Position numbers and translations under genes: made by a program | Notes under the pieces: generated by a model | Told to the model about the DNA's origin: nothing | The model's input: the letters and a program-made list of their open reading frames with translations, nothing else | Databases searched by the model: none | Shown: piece after piece, positions 35,276-44,430 of the stretch | Layout of the letters: each line of letters begins with the position of its first letter | Position numbering within the stretch: the first letter of the stretch is position 1 | Assembly (NCBI RefSeq): GCF_001865675.1 | Contig: NZ_CP011319.1 | Location: forward strand, 6,386,001 to 6,450,000 | Direction of reading: 5' to 3' | DNA: 64,000 bases | From: Janthinobacterium sp. 1_2014MBL_MicDiv | GTDB lineage: Bacteria; Pseudomonadota; Gammaproteobacteria; Burkholderiales; Burkholderiaceae_D

Positions 35276-36675
35276 AGCTGGCGCAGCTACGCCGCTCGCT
35301 GACCCTGCGCGTCACGCTCGTGTTCGTGCTCATTGTGGCGCTCGTGTCGGCCGGCCTGGGCATGCATCTGTACCGTTCATTCGTGGCGGAAATCGAGCGC
35401 CGCGACGATATTTTATTGCTGGGAAAATTGCGGCAAATCCAGCAGTTGCTGGGCAATGCGGGCACCCTGGACATCATCCGCGAGCGGCCCCAGTATTTTC
35501 GCGACACCATGAGTGGGCAAGAGAATTCGCTCGTGCGCATCGTGCGCGCCGATGGCACGCGTTTGATCGATGTCAATCCGTATGGCGAGAACGTCGCGCA
35601 TGCTGTTCCCGTGGCCGTCGATGCGCCAGTGACGGCCAGCGCGATTGTCAGCTGGACCAGCCGCGACGGCTATCCGGCGCGGGTCGTGGCGGCCAGCGCG
35701 CGCATCGGCGATCCGGCGCAGATGGCCGATATTTCCATCGCCAGGGTCTATGGCGACCGCAGCGTCATGTTTGCCGCCTACCGCTGGCAGATCGTCGTGT
35801 CGGTAGCCGTCAGCGCGCTGGTGGCGGCCTTGCTGGCGAGCGTGATGCTGTTGCGCGGCTTGCGGCCGCTGCGCAATATCGCCGCCCATGCGGCGCTCGT
35901 GCGGCCTGGCAAGCTGGGGCAGCAGCTCGAGGCGCGCGGCGCGCCGACGGAGTTGCTGCCGTTGATCCATGGGCTCAATGCCATGCTGGCGCGGCTGCAG
36001 GAAGGGTATGCGCGGCTGTCGCAGTTTTCCGCCGATCTTGCGCATGAATTCCGCACGCCCGTCACCAATCTGCTGGGACAAAGCCAGGTGATGCTGGCCC
36101 GTCCGCGCAGCGCGCAGGACTATGAACAGCTGGTGTCGTCGAATGTGGAAGAACTGGAACGGCTGTCGCGCATGATCGACAGCATGCTGTTCCTGGCGCG
36201 CGCGCAGCAGGAAGAGGTGGTGCTGGTCAAGCAAGCCTTGCCGGTGCAGGACGAGTTCCTGCGCCTGGCCGATTTCTTTGAAGGCCTGGCCGAGGAGCGG
36301 GGGCTGGCGCTGGCTTGCCACGGCAGCGGCACGGTGACGGCGGAGCCGCAACTGCTGCGCCGCGCGCTGGGCAACTTGCTGTCGAACGCGATCCGCCACG
36401 CGGCGCCGGGCAGCACGATCTTGCTGCGTTCGCACGCGACGCGCGAGGGCGTGGAGCTGAGCGTGAGCAATCTCGGTCCCGCCATCCCCGCGCGCCACCT
36501 GCCACACCTGTTCGAACGCTTTTACCGCGCCGACCCGGCCCGCAGCGATTCGGCCGCTTCCACGGGCCTGGGCCTGGCCATCGTCACGGCCATCATGCAG
36601 TTGCATGGCGGCAGCGCGACGGTGGCATCGGATGCGGCGGCCACGACGTTTACCTTGGATTTCCCGCTCCAGTAG
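35272..36675 (+). CDS. Heavy-metal sensor histidine kinase (CusS type)
   Basis: A 467-residue membrane kinase. TM1 is near 13-32, a periplasmic domain runs to about 165, and TM2 is near 172-195, followed by HAMP. The H-box DLAHEFRTPVTNLLGQ has phospho-accepting H258. Then come an N-box with NLLSNAIRHA and glycine boxes, and STGLGLAIV near the C-terminus. The layout and spacing match the heavy-metal sensor kinase family. It is translationally coupled with the regulator (ATGA overlap). Confidence 0.9.
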   Translation: MKLAQLRRSLTLRVTLVFVLIVALVSAGLGMHLYRSFVAEIERRDDILLLGKLRQIQQLLGNAGTLDIIRERPQYFRDTMSGQENSLVRIVRADGTRLIDVNPYGENVAHAVPVAVDAPVTASAIVSWTSRDGYPARVVAASARIGDPAQMADISIARVYGDRSVMFAAYRWQIVVSVAVSALVAALLASVMLLRGLRPLRNIAAHAALVRPGKLGQQLEARGAPTELLPLIHGLNAMLARLQEGYARLSQFSADLAHEFRTPVTNLLGQSQVMLARPRSAQDYEQLVSSNVEELERLSRMIDSMLFLARAQQEEVVLVKQALPVQDEFLRLADFFEGLAEERGLALACHGSGTVTAEPQLLRRALGNLLSNAIRHAAPGSTILLRSHATREGVELSVSNLGPAIPARHLPHLFERFYRADPARSDSAASTGLGLAIVTAIMQLHGGSATVASDAAATTFTLDFPLQ

Positions 36676-36687
36676 TGCAGCGCGCAG

Positions 36688-36717
36688 GTCGGATGAGGCC
36701 AAGGGCCGTCATCCGAC
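36688..36717. repeat. REP-like palindrome A
   Basis: GTCGGATGA at 36688-36696 is inverted at 36709-36717, with an inner GGCC stem. It lies just after the sensor kinase stop, in the gap between convergent genes. Confidence 0.65.
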
Positions 36718-36740
36718 GCAGTGTTGGCGGTAGCGCAGAT

Positions 36741-36780
36741 ATCGGATTACGCGCAGCGTTGCCGCGCTAATCGGACCTAC
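36741..36780. repeat. REP-like palindrome B
   Basis: An imperfect hairpin made of TCGGATTACGCGC and GCGCTAATCGGA with a central GC-rich loop, of the widespread GTAGGTCGGATTAGCGC type. It pairs with the REP-like unit 24 bp to its left and shares the TCGGAT core. Confidence 0.65.
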
Positions 36781-36804
36781 GCAGGAAGGCATGGCCAGGT
36801 GACG

Positions 36805-39800
36805 TCAACCCATCTCCACCAAGAACTCATGCATGCCCGTATGCGGCAATTGCGCGCAGGCGGGCGCAAAATGCGGCAACTGTCCCCACAGCAAGGGGTT
36901 GCCGACGATGTACACATGATGCTGGGCGCGCGTCAGGGCCACGTTGAGCAAATTCGGCGTGGCGGCCGCCCACTGCGCGGCGCCGGCCGTGCTGTCATCG
37001 GCGCCGAGGACCAGCATCACCACGCTTTGTTCCTTGCCCTGGAAGGTGTGCACGGTGCCCACCATCTGGCTGCTCCACTGGCGCAGTTCGCGCGCCGTGG
37101 GCGCCTTGCCGTAGCCGAGGCGGCGGTCCCAGTCCAGGTCCATGATGCGCGAACGCAATTCGTTGCGCACGGCCTTGAAGGGCGTAATGACATACATCTC
37201 GGGCAGCTTGCCGTCGCGGCGATACAGTTTCAGCAGCACTTCCAGCACGAAATCGAGCTGCACGGGCACCACCTGCTTGTAGCTGACGGGACCGGCGGCA
37301 TCGATCCAGCGGCTGGGACCACGCGTGAGTCCGCGCGCGCCGGCTGGCGGCGTGCGTTCGCTCAAGCCATAGACCATCTTGTCTTCATAGGCGATGCTAT
37401 TGGCCAGCGAAAACATCGGTTCCACGCAGCGGCGGTGCACGCGCAGTGGGCTGCCTATCCACAACGGCCGTTCGCTGCTGGCTGCCACCGTCACGCCATA
37501 GCGGTTGGCGCGGTCGGCCAGGGTTTGCACGGAAACGGAGGTCGGTGCGTAGCTGCCGTCCTGCGTATGCGGCGACAGGGCGGACAAGGTCTGCACCAGG
37601 CGGCCCGGCACCGTGAAGATGGGTTCGATCTGCAGCGGGTCGCCGACGACGACGGCACGCTTGGCGCGCCACAGGCTGCCCAGCGCCGCCTGTGGCGGCG
37701 CCTGGCCCGCTTCATCGATGAACAGCCAGCCCAGCGATTCGGGACCCATGCCCTGGAACTGACGCGCGAACGAGGCGAACGTCGTCGATACGACGGGCAC
37801 GACCATGAACAGGCTGTGCCATACCATGGCGATGTGCGACTGCTCATAGGCGCGCTTGTTTTTCAGCAATTTCGACACGGCCAGCAAGTTGCCGCCAAAG
37901 CCAGGTCCGCCCTTCTTCGCCACTTCCGCCAGCCATGCTTCATGCAGGGCCAGGGCCTTGGCGAACAGGCGCGAGCGCAAGCGGGCCAGCGCCGGTTCAT
38001 GCCACAGGCCGCCAATTTGCAGCGCCTCGCCATCGAGCTCCTCCAGGGTAGCGGGCGCGACGATGGTGGGGAAGCGCATGCGCGCGCGGCGCAGCAGTTC
38101 CGTGCTGTCGTCCCATTCGCGCTGGCGCGACTGCGCCGTGCGCAGGGCGATATGCAGGCTGTTGCGGGCGCGCTCGCAGCGCGGCTCCAGTTCGCCTTTC
38201 AGCAGCAGCTTGATGGCGGAGACGTCGCGCGCGGCCTGGCGCTGCGCCTCGGCGTTGGCGACGACGGCCTCCTTGTAGGCGCGCGCCGGTGCCGTACGGA
38301 ACAAGCGGGCGAAAAAGCCCGGCTGCGTCAGGGCCACCAGGCGTTCCTCTTCCAGCAATTCCTTCTTGCTGGCGAGCAAGGTGTCCTGCTGCGCCAGCGC
38401 GGTGGCCAGGGCGCCATTCGCCCCATCCATCTCTTGCTCTGCCGCAATCAGCGCCTGCTGGCTGCTGTCGATGAATTGCGCTTCCGTGCACGTGCCCACG
38501 GCTTGCCACAGGGCCGCGTACTGGGCGTGCTCGGCCAGTGCCTTTTCCACCACGTGTTCCGTCTCGCGAAATTCGCGCGCCGCCTGGGCGAAGCTGACGC
38601 CCTGGTAGCTGGCCAGCCACTGGCGGATATTCTGCGCGTTCGGCGTCTTGCGCGGCGTATTCTTGTCCCAGTCGTCGTCATAGAAATTGCTGACGAAGCG
38701 GCGGCGATTCGCGCTATTGCCCAGCGCACACGACATCAAGCCCCACGGCGCTTCTTCCTCGGTCAGGGGGCGATTGGCGCCATTGCCGTCGGCCACGACG
38801 CGGCGCGCCACGCTTTCAAAGTAACGCGTGCGCGCCCATTCCTTGCCCAGCTGTTTCGGTTTCGGCAAGTCGCCGGAAATGTTTTCCACGGCCGCATTGT
38901 TCGACGAGGCGACGACCATTTCAAAGCCCGTCAGTTCCGGCCGCAAGCGGGCGATGGTGATCGGATCGCGCACGCCTTCGAAGGCCACGGCCACCTTGCC
39001 GATGAAGGCGTCGGCGGCGCGGTCCAGGCAGGACAGCACGCTGGCGCGGCGCACGATGTTGTCGGCGAACAATTCGCGCAGCAAGGTCGTCTTGCCGGTG
39101 CCCGGCGGGCCGTTGACGGAAAAGATGCCGCGTTCGCTCAAGCCCGTGCGCGCGCCGTGGATGGCGAACTGCTGCATCAGGCTCATGGCGTAGCTGGCGT
39201 CTTCCAGCCAGTGGCCGCGGTTCATATTGGCCGGATTGAGCATGGCGGCCAGCGCCTCGCGTCCGGCCGGGCTGTACAGGTCGATGCGCTCGTCCTGCGC
39301 CAGCGGCGTCAGGTAGGCGGCCACGGTGGCAGGCAGCTTGCCGCCGCGCAAGGTGCGGATGATGTGCTCGAGGTCATCGAGGTAAAAACTGTTGAGGATA
39401 TCGATGGACGGCTCCACCGCGTCGCCAAAGTCCAGGGTGCGGTTGGCGCTCGCTTCCGTGGCGTCGAGCGCGTCGCCGGCGGGGCGTTTCTTGCGCGTGC
39501 GCACTTGCAGCACGGCCAAGGGCTGGGCGGCGGATGGGTGGAAGTTGGCCCAGTCCATCAGCAGGTCGGCCAGCGCCGCGATGTCCATGCCGGACAGCGG
39601 CGACGATACATTGCCCGCCTCGTCCGTGATTTGCTGGGCAGCGCGGCTGGCCGCGAAGTTGCGCAGGCGGTCTTGCAGCGCCAGCTGGCTGTCGCTGAAG
39701 GCGTCCAGGCTCAGGCCGGACCAGTCCGGCGTGCGGGCGCGCCCCAGCGCCCACGGCAGCGTGGAAATGGAGACGGGGTCGAACTGCGGCTCGCCCAGCG

Positions 39801-40143
39801 CATTGAGGCTCAGGCGGGCAAAGCACGAGCGTCCGTTCAGCTCTGTTTTTTCCGTTTCGGCGATATTTTCCGGACCGCCCGAAGGCGGACAGGCCTTGTT
39901 GATTTCCGCCTTGTCGAACACGCCGAGGAAGAGCTGGAAACCGTCGATTTCGCGGTCGGACGGCACTTGCCATTGCGTGGCGAACTGCGGCGGCAACTGC
40001 GCCAGCTGTTCGCGGTGAAGGAGACGCACGGTGGACTGGTCTTCAACTTCCGTGATTTGATTCAGGTCAAACGGGATAAAGAATTCGATCTTGTGCCAAT
40101 ACTCCAGGATAGCCAGGAGGCGCTGCTGTTCTGCCTGATTCAT
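36805..40143 (-). CDS. UPF1/DNA2-like superfamily 1 helicase with coiled-coil insertion
   Basis: A 1112-residue predicted ATPase/helicase. An N-terminal region of about 340 residues of unknown fold precedes Walker A GPPGTGKTT. A long, charged, helix-rich insertion of roughly 350 residues (Glu/Arg/Ala heptad-like stretches) separates it from Walker B FIDEAGQ. Later motifs are GDPLQIEP (motif III), VHTFQGKEQSVV (motif V) and NVALTRAQHHVYIVG (motif VI), all of the UPF1-like SF1 class. It may act on RNA or DNA; similar large helicases occur in antiviral systems, but none of the partners is here. The start at 40143 is chosen because the upstream frame is unlike protein; the ribosome-binding site is weak. 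Confidence 0.85.
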   Translation of the reverse strand: MNQAEQQRLLAILEYWHKIEFFIPFDLNQITEVEDQSTVRLLHREQLAQLPPQFATQWQVPSDREIDGFQLFLGVFDKAEINKACPPSGGPENIAETEKTELNGRSCFARLSLNALGEPQFDPVSISTLPWALGRARTPDWSGLSLDAFSDSQLALQDRLRNFAASRAAQQITDEAGNVSSPLSGMDIAALADLLMDWANFHPSAAQPLAVLQVRTRKKRPAGDALDATEASANRTLDFGDAVEPSIDILNSFYLDDLEHIIRTLRGGKLPATVAAYLTPLAQDERIDLYSPAGREALAAMLNPANMNRGHWLEDASYAMSLMQQFAIHGARTGLSERGIFSVNGPPGTGKTTLLRELFADNIVRRASVLSCLDRAADAFIGKVAVAFEGVRDPITIARLRPELTGFEMVVASSNNAAVENISGDLPKPKQLGKEWARTRYFESVARRVVADGNGANRPLTEEEAPWGLMSCALGNSANRRRFVSNFYDDDWDKNTPRKTPNAQNIRQWLASYQGVSFAQAAREFRETEHVVEKALAEHAQYAALWQAVGTCTEAQFIDSSQQALIAAEQEMDGANGALATALAQQDTLLASKKELLEEERLVALTQPGFFARLFRTAPARAYKEAVVANAEAQRQAARDVSAIKLLLKGELEPRCERARNSLHIALRTAQSRQREWDDSTELLRRARMRFPTIVAPATLEELDGEALQIGGLWHEPALARLRSRLFAKALALHEAWLAEVAKKGGPGFGGNLLAVSKLLKNKRAYEQSHIAMVWHSLFMVVPVVSTTFASFARQFQGMGPESLGWLFIDEAGQAPPQAALGSLWRAKRAVVVGDPLQIEPIFTVPGRLVQTLSALSPHTQDGSYAPTSVSVQTLADRANRYGVTVAASSERPLWIGSPLRVHRRCVEPMFSLANSIAYEDKMVYGLSERTPPAGARGLTRGPSRWIDAAGPVSYKQVVPVQLDFVLEVLLKLYRRDGKLPEMYVITPFKAVRNELRSRIMDLDWDRRLGYGKAPTARELRQWSSQMVGTVHTFQGKEQSVVMLVLGADDSTAGAAQWAAATPNLLNVALTRAQHHVYIVGNPLLWGQLPHFAPACAQLPHTGMHEFLVEMG

Positions 40144-40257
40144 GATGACCAATATTTTGTAAAGCGAGCGAGGATTGTAAAGCGTATGCGCGGTGCACGT
40201 TTTGCACTTTTGCCTATTGCGCGGCCTTTGCCGCAAAAAAAGTGGTATTAGCAGACG

Positions 40258-40292
40258 AAAAAAAGCCAGGCAGCAACTTCCTGCCTGGCTTT
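40258..40292 (-). terminator. Intrinsic terminator after chemoreceptor gene
   Basis: A 12-bp stem (40262-40273 with 40281-40292) has a 7-nt loop and a seven-T run on the minus strand, 26 nt after the stop of the receptor gene. Confidence 0.88.
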
Positions 40293-40317
40293 CCCGTAGC
40301 GAGGATGTTGCTACTCG

Positions 40318-42024
40318 TTAAAACTCTTCCCATTCGCTCTCGGCGGCGGCATTGCTGCGGCGCGCTGGCGCGGCCGGGATCGCCTTGCGCGCGGGCGCGG
40401 GCCTGGCCGCCGGCGGCGCGATTTTTGCCGCTGCCGCGGCTGTGCGCACAGGGCTGAGTTTGCTTACGCTGGCGACATGGTTGCCCGTTTTAAAGAAGCC
40501 CACCACGTGCGCCAGTTCACCCGCCTGTTCCTGCATGCTTTGCGAAGCGGCGGCCGCTTCTTCCACGAGGGCGGCGTTTTGCTGCGTCACTTCATCCATC
40601 TGGGCGATGGCCATGTTGATCTGTTCGATGCCTATCGTCTGTTCGTGCGTGGCGGAAGTGATTTCGCCCATGATGTCGGTCACGCGCACGATGCTGTCGA
40701 CGATGTCGCCCATGGTCTGGCCCGCTTCATTGACGAGGCGCGAACCCGTGTCCACGTTGGCGACGGAAGCGGCGATCAGTTCCTTGATTTCCTTGGCGGC
40801 CGAGGCCGACCGGTGCGCCAGGTTGCGCACCTCGGTGGCGACGACGGCGAAGCCACGGCCCTGTTCGCCGGCGCGCGCCGCTTCGACGGCCGCGTTCAAG
40901 GCCAGGATGTTGGTCTGGAAGGCGATGCCGTCGATGACGGCGATGATGTCGACGATCTTGCGCGACGACTCGTTGATGGTGCCCATGGTGTCGACCACTT
41001 GCGAGACGATGCTGCCGCCGCGCATGGCCACTTCCGACGCGCTTTTCGCCAGCTGGTTGGCCTGGCGCGCATTGTCCGCATTCTGTTTCACGGTCGAGGT
41101 CAGTTCTTCCATCGACGACGCCGTTTCTTCCAGCGAACTGGCTTGCTCTTCCGTGCGGGAAGACAGGTCGAGGTTGCCGGCGGCAATTTCGCTCGACGCC
41201 GTGGCGATGGCGTCCGTGCCATGGCGCACTTGCGCCACCACGCCCAGCAGGCTGTCGTTCATGGCTTTCAGGGCGCCCAGCAGGCGGCCCGTTTCATCGG
41301 TGGAATTGACGACGATGTGCGACGACAGGTCGCCCGAGGCCACGGTTTCGGCCACGGCCACTGCCGCATTGATGGGACGGGTGATCGAGCGCGTGATGAT
41401 CCAGGCGACAAAGGCGCCCAGCAGCACGGCCACGCTGCCCAGGGTGATCATGAAGGCGCGCGCGCTGACGCTCAGCGCTTCCGCGTCGGCCGCCGCCTGT
41501 GCCGCCTGCTCGCCCTCGTACGCGACGAGGCTGTCGAGCGCCGACAGCACGCGTTTCAGGCTGGGCGCCGCCTGCTGCGTCAGCGCGGCGATCGCTTCTT
41601 CCGTCTGGCCCGCATTGCGCAGCTCGATGACCTTGTTGTTCAGCGGCGCGCCCGATTTCAGGGCCGCGTCCAGTTCGGCCATCAGCGCCGTTTCCTTGTC
41701 CGTCGCAATTTTCTTTTGCAGGGTTTCCTTGGCGGCGCCGTATTTCTTGCGCGCTTCGCCGATCTTCGCCAGTTCCGCCTGCACCAGCGCTTCCGTCGGC
41801 GCCACCACGACGCTGGTGATGGCGAGGGTAATGTTGCGCACGTTGTCGCTCATGGTATTGGCCGCCGCCATCTTGACGTTTTTGTCGGCAACGATGTCAT
41901 GCGTGCGCTCGCTCAGTTGCGCCATCGAATACAGGCCGACGAGCAAGACGGCTACCAGCAAGCCGAGGACGACAGCAAACCCGATCCCGAGCCGGGTGCC
42001 GATTTTATAGTGTGTGAGTGACAT
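40318..42024 (-). CDS. Methyl-accepting chemotaxis protein, four-helix-bundle sensor
   Basis: A 568-residue chemoreceptor. TM1 is near 11-32, a periplasmic four-helix-bundle (4HB_MCP) spans about 35-185, and TM2 is near 190-212. HAMP and a signalling bundle follow, with the tip IDGIAFQTNILALNAAVEAARAG. An Ala/Pro-rich flexible linker leads to a C-terminal EWEEF, the pentapeptide type that tethers CheR/CheB for adaptation. The ligand is unknown. The gene is followed by its own terminator; a 207-bp promoter region precedes it, with no sigma-28 site that I can identify. Confidence 0.94.
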   Translation of the reverse strand: MSLTHYKIGTRLGIGFAVVLGLLVAVLLVGLYSMAQLSERTHDIVADKNVKMAAANTMSDNVRNITLAITSVVVAPTEALVQAELAKIGEARKKYGAAKETLQKKIATDKETALMAELDAALKSGAPLNNKVIELRNAGQTEEAIAALTQQAAPSLKRVLSALDSLVAYEGEQAAQAAADAEALSVSARAFMITLGSVAVLLGAFVAWIITRSITRPINAAVAVAETVASGDLSSHIVVNSTDETGRLLGALKAMNDSLLGVVAQVRHGTDAIATASSEIAAGNLDLSSRTEEQASSLEETASSMEELTSTVKQNADNARQANQLAKSASEVAMRGGSIVSQVVDTMGTINESSRKIVDIIAVIDGIAFQTNILALNAAVEAARAGEQGRGFAVVATEVRNLAHRSASAAKEIKELIAASVANVDTGSRLVNEAGQTMGDIVDSIVRVTDIMGEITSATHEQTIGIEQINMAIAQMDEVTQQNAALVEEAAAASQSMQEQAGELAHVVGFFKTGNHVASVSKLSPVRTAAAAAKIAPPAARPAPARKAIPAAPARRSNAAAESEWEEF

Positions 42025-42231
42025 GATTGCTTTCGTGTTTCTGAAGTAAGAGGAAACGTCGGACAGGCCAAGGCTACGGGTTTATACGTAAGACGGCGAG
42101 CCTGTAATTGTTCCTCAAAATTCCACACGGCAATACAAATAATTGTATCAAGTTAGCGAAAAATTAAAGAATTGGCAGCAAATGAAATAAGTTGTCGTGT
42201 GGAAACAACGAGCGCGCCGGCTGGCGGCCAG

Positions 42232-43122
42232 TCAGGCGTCCGGAAAGACGCGGGTGGCGAGGAAATCGATGAAGGCGCGCAGCTTTGGCGTCAGGTGGCG
42301 GCTGCTGGGCCACAGGATGCGGAAGGCGCCGTCGTGCTGGCGGTGTGCGCCCAGCACGGCATGCAGGCGGCCCGCGCCGAGTGCCGCGCGCACGGCAAAG
42401 TCGGGCAGGGCGGCGATGCCCAGGCCGCTTTCGGCAAAGTGCAGCAGGGTATCGACATTGTTGCAGTTCAGCAGCACCGGCAAGCCGGCCGCGTGCAGGG
42501 CCGGCCATTCGGCCAGGGGCCAGGCCTCGACCTTGCCGCTGCTGGGAAACTTGTACAGCAGGCACGTGTGACGGGCCAGCTCGGCGGGCACGGCTGGCGT
42601 GCCGTGCTGCGCCAGGTAGGCGGGTGCCGCCACCAGTTGCAGCTGGAACTGGCCCAGCTGGCGGCTCATCAGGCGGCTGTCGGCGCTTTCGCCCGCGCGC
42701 ACGACGGCGTCATAGCCTTCCTCGATCACATCGACCCGGCGGTCGCTGAAATCGAGGTCGAGTTCCACCTGCGGATAGGCGCGCGCGAACGCGGCCAGCA
42801 CGGGGTTGAGCAGGCTGCCCACCTGCGGCAGGCTGACGCGCAGGCGGCCCCGGGGCGCACTCTTGCTGTTCGACAATTCCTGCTCGGCCGCCTCGATCTC
42901 GCCCAGGATGCGCCGGCAGCGTTCGAGAAATACCGTGCCTTCGCTGGTCAGCGCGATGCTGCGCGTGCTGCGGTGAAACAGGCGCACGCCGAGGCGCTCT
43001 TCCAGCCGCGCGATGCTCTTGCCGATGGCCGAGGCGGAAATGCCGAGCACGCGGCCCGCCGCCACAAAACTGCGCGTTTCGGCCGCCTGCACGAAGGCCG
43101 TGAATCCCGCCAGATTATCCAT
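42232..43122 (-). CDS. LysR-family transcriptional regulator
   Basis: A 296-residue regulator. The N-terminal winged helix-turn-helix (FVQAAETRSFVAAGRVLGISASAIGKSIARLE in parts) is followed by a type 2 periplasmic-binding fold for the effector (RLRVSLPQVGS onward). It belongs to the CrgA/DmlR-like branch by its SDRRVDVIEEGYDAVVRAG-type segment. It is transcribed away from the serine hydrolase-MFS operon 111 bp off, which is its likely target. An in-frame GTG two codons earlier is possible; AAGGG suits the ATG at 43122. Confidence 0.92.
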   Translation of the reverse strand: MDNLAGFTAFVQAAETRSFVAAGRVLGISASAIGKSIARLEERLGVRLFHRSTRSIALTSEGTVFLERCRRILGEIEAAEQELSNSKSAPRGRLRVSLPQVGSLLNPVLAAFARAYPQVELDLDFSDRRVDVIEEGYDAVVRAGESADSRLMSRQLGQFQLQLVAAPAYLAQHGTPAVPAELARHTCLLYKFPSSGKVEAWPLAEWPALHAAGLPVLLNCNNVDTLLHFAESGLGIAALPDFAVRAALGAGRLHAVLGAHRQHDGAFRILWPSSRHLTPKLRAFIDFLATRVFPDA

Positions 43123-43233
43123 TTTCACCCTTGATTGCGGATGTCGGAGTCCGCTCAGACAGAAACTATAGCCTGTTTTTCTTTTATCTAGGCCGTCTTA
43201 CGCTGGAGGCCTGATCATTTGAAAGGCTGCGGT

Positions 43234-44430
43234 ATGACTCCCGACTTCTCTTGCGCGGCGCTGTCCGCCCGTATCGATCCCTTGCTGGATGCCGTGTTGC
43301 GCCAGCAGCGCCTGGTGGGCGCCGTGCTGCTGGTGCGCCACCGTGGCCAGGAAATCTACCGGCGCGCCGCCGGCCAGCTGGACCGCGAGGCGGGCACGCC
43401 CATGCGCGAGGACGCGCTGTTCCGCCTGGCGTCCGTCAGCAAGCCCATCGTTTCGACGGCCGCGCTGGCGCTGGTGGGGCAGCATCGCCTGGGGCTGGAC
43501 GACCGGGTGGTGCGCTGGCTGCCGTATTTTGCGCCGCGCCAGCCGGATGGCATGGTGGCGGCGATCACCGTGCGGCACTTGCTCACGCATACGGCAGGGC
43601 TCGACTATGGCTTCTTCCAGCCGTCGGGCGGTGCGTATGCGCGGGCGGGCGTCTCGGATGGCATGGATGCGTCCGCTATTTCACTGGAGGAGAACCTGCG
43701 CCGCCTGGCCACGCTGCCGCTCGCATATGCGCCGGGCGAACGCTGGGCGTATTCGATCGCCACCGATGTGCTGGGCGCCGTGATCGAGCAGGCGGCCGGC
43801 ATGCCGCTGGCGCAGGCGGTGGCAGCGCTGGTGACGGCGCCGCTGGCCATGCGCGACACGGCTTTCCATGCCACGGAGCCGGCGCGCCTGGCCGTGGCGT
43901 ATGCGGACCGCGCGGCGGGAGAAACGCAGCCGCGCCGCTTGCTGGACGCGGGGGAAGAGCATTTGCCGTTTCTCGACGGCATGGCCGGCTTTACCCTGTC
44001 GCCGGCGCGCGCCCGCGATGCGCACGCGTATCCATCGGGCGGTGCCGGCATGGTGGGGTCGGCGCCCGACTTCATGCGCCTGCTGGAAACCTTGCGCCAG
44101 GGCGGCGCGCCGCTGTTGCCGCCAGAGCTGGCGCGCCAGATGGGAGAAAGCCAGACGGGCGGTTTCGACTTGCCGTTCTGGCCCGGGCGCGGCTTCGGCC
44201 TGGGGTTTACGGTGCTCAACGATGCGCAACTGGCCGCCACGCCGGAAGCGGCGGGCAGCTGGCGCATGGGCGGCACGTATGGCCATTCCTGGTTTGTCGA
44301 CCCGGCCCGTGAATTGTCGGTGGTGGCGTTCACGAACACGGCGCTGGAAGGCATGGCGGGACCGTTTGTCGATGCGCTGTGCCAGGCCATTTATGGCGGC
44401 AACGACGCTGGCGTCGGAGCGCTGCGATGA
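43234..44430 (+). CDS. Beta-lactamase-family serine hydrolase (cytoplasmic)
   Basis: A 398-residue penicillin-binding-protein-like hydrolase with catalytic S67 and K70 (SVSK) and the second-motif tyrosine Y173 (YSI). A late GGTYGHSW segment takes the place of the KTG triad. It has no signal peptide, so it is likely a cytoplasmic esterase or amidase rather than a resistance enzyme. It overlaps the MFS gene by 4 nt (ATGA), so the pair works together, perhaps hydrolysing and exporting the same compound. An in-frame TTG at 43219 is an alternative start. Confidence 0.87.
   Translation: MTPDFSCAALSARIDPLLDAVLRQQRLVGAVLLVRHRGQEIYRRAAGQLDREAGTPMREDALFRLASVSKPIVSTAALALVGQHRLGLDDRVVRWLPYFAPRQPDGMVAAITVRHLLTHTAGLDYGFFQPSGGAYARAGVSDGMDASAISLEENLRRLATLPLAYAPGERWAYSIATDVLGAVIEQAAGMPLAQAVAALVTAPLAMRDTAFHATEPARLAVAYADRAAGETQPRRLLDAGEEHLPFLDGMAGFTLSPARARDAHAYPSGGAGMVGSAPDFMRLLETLRQGGAPLLPPELARQMGESQTGGFDLPFWPGRGFGLGFTVLNDAQLAATPEAAGSWRMGGTYGHSWFVDPARELSVVAFTNTALEGMAGPFVDALCQAIYGGNDAGVGALR

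Noticed and set aside
36721..40251. A 1176-codon plus-strand open frame opposite the helicase gene
   Set aside because: The minus-strand frame has every SF1 helicase motif; the plus-strand product has shadow-like composition and no recognisable motif.
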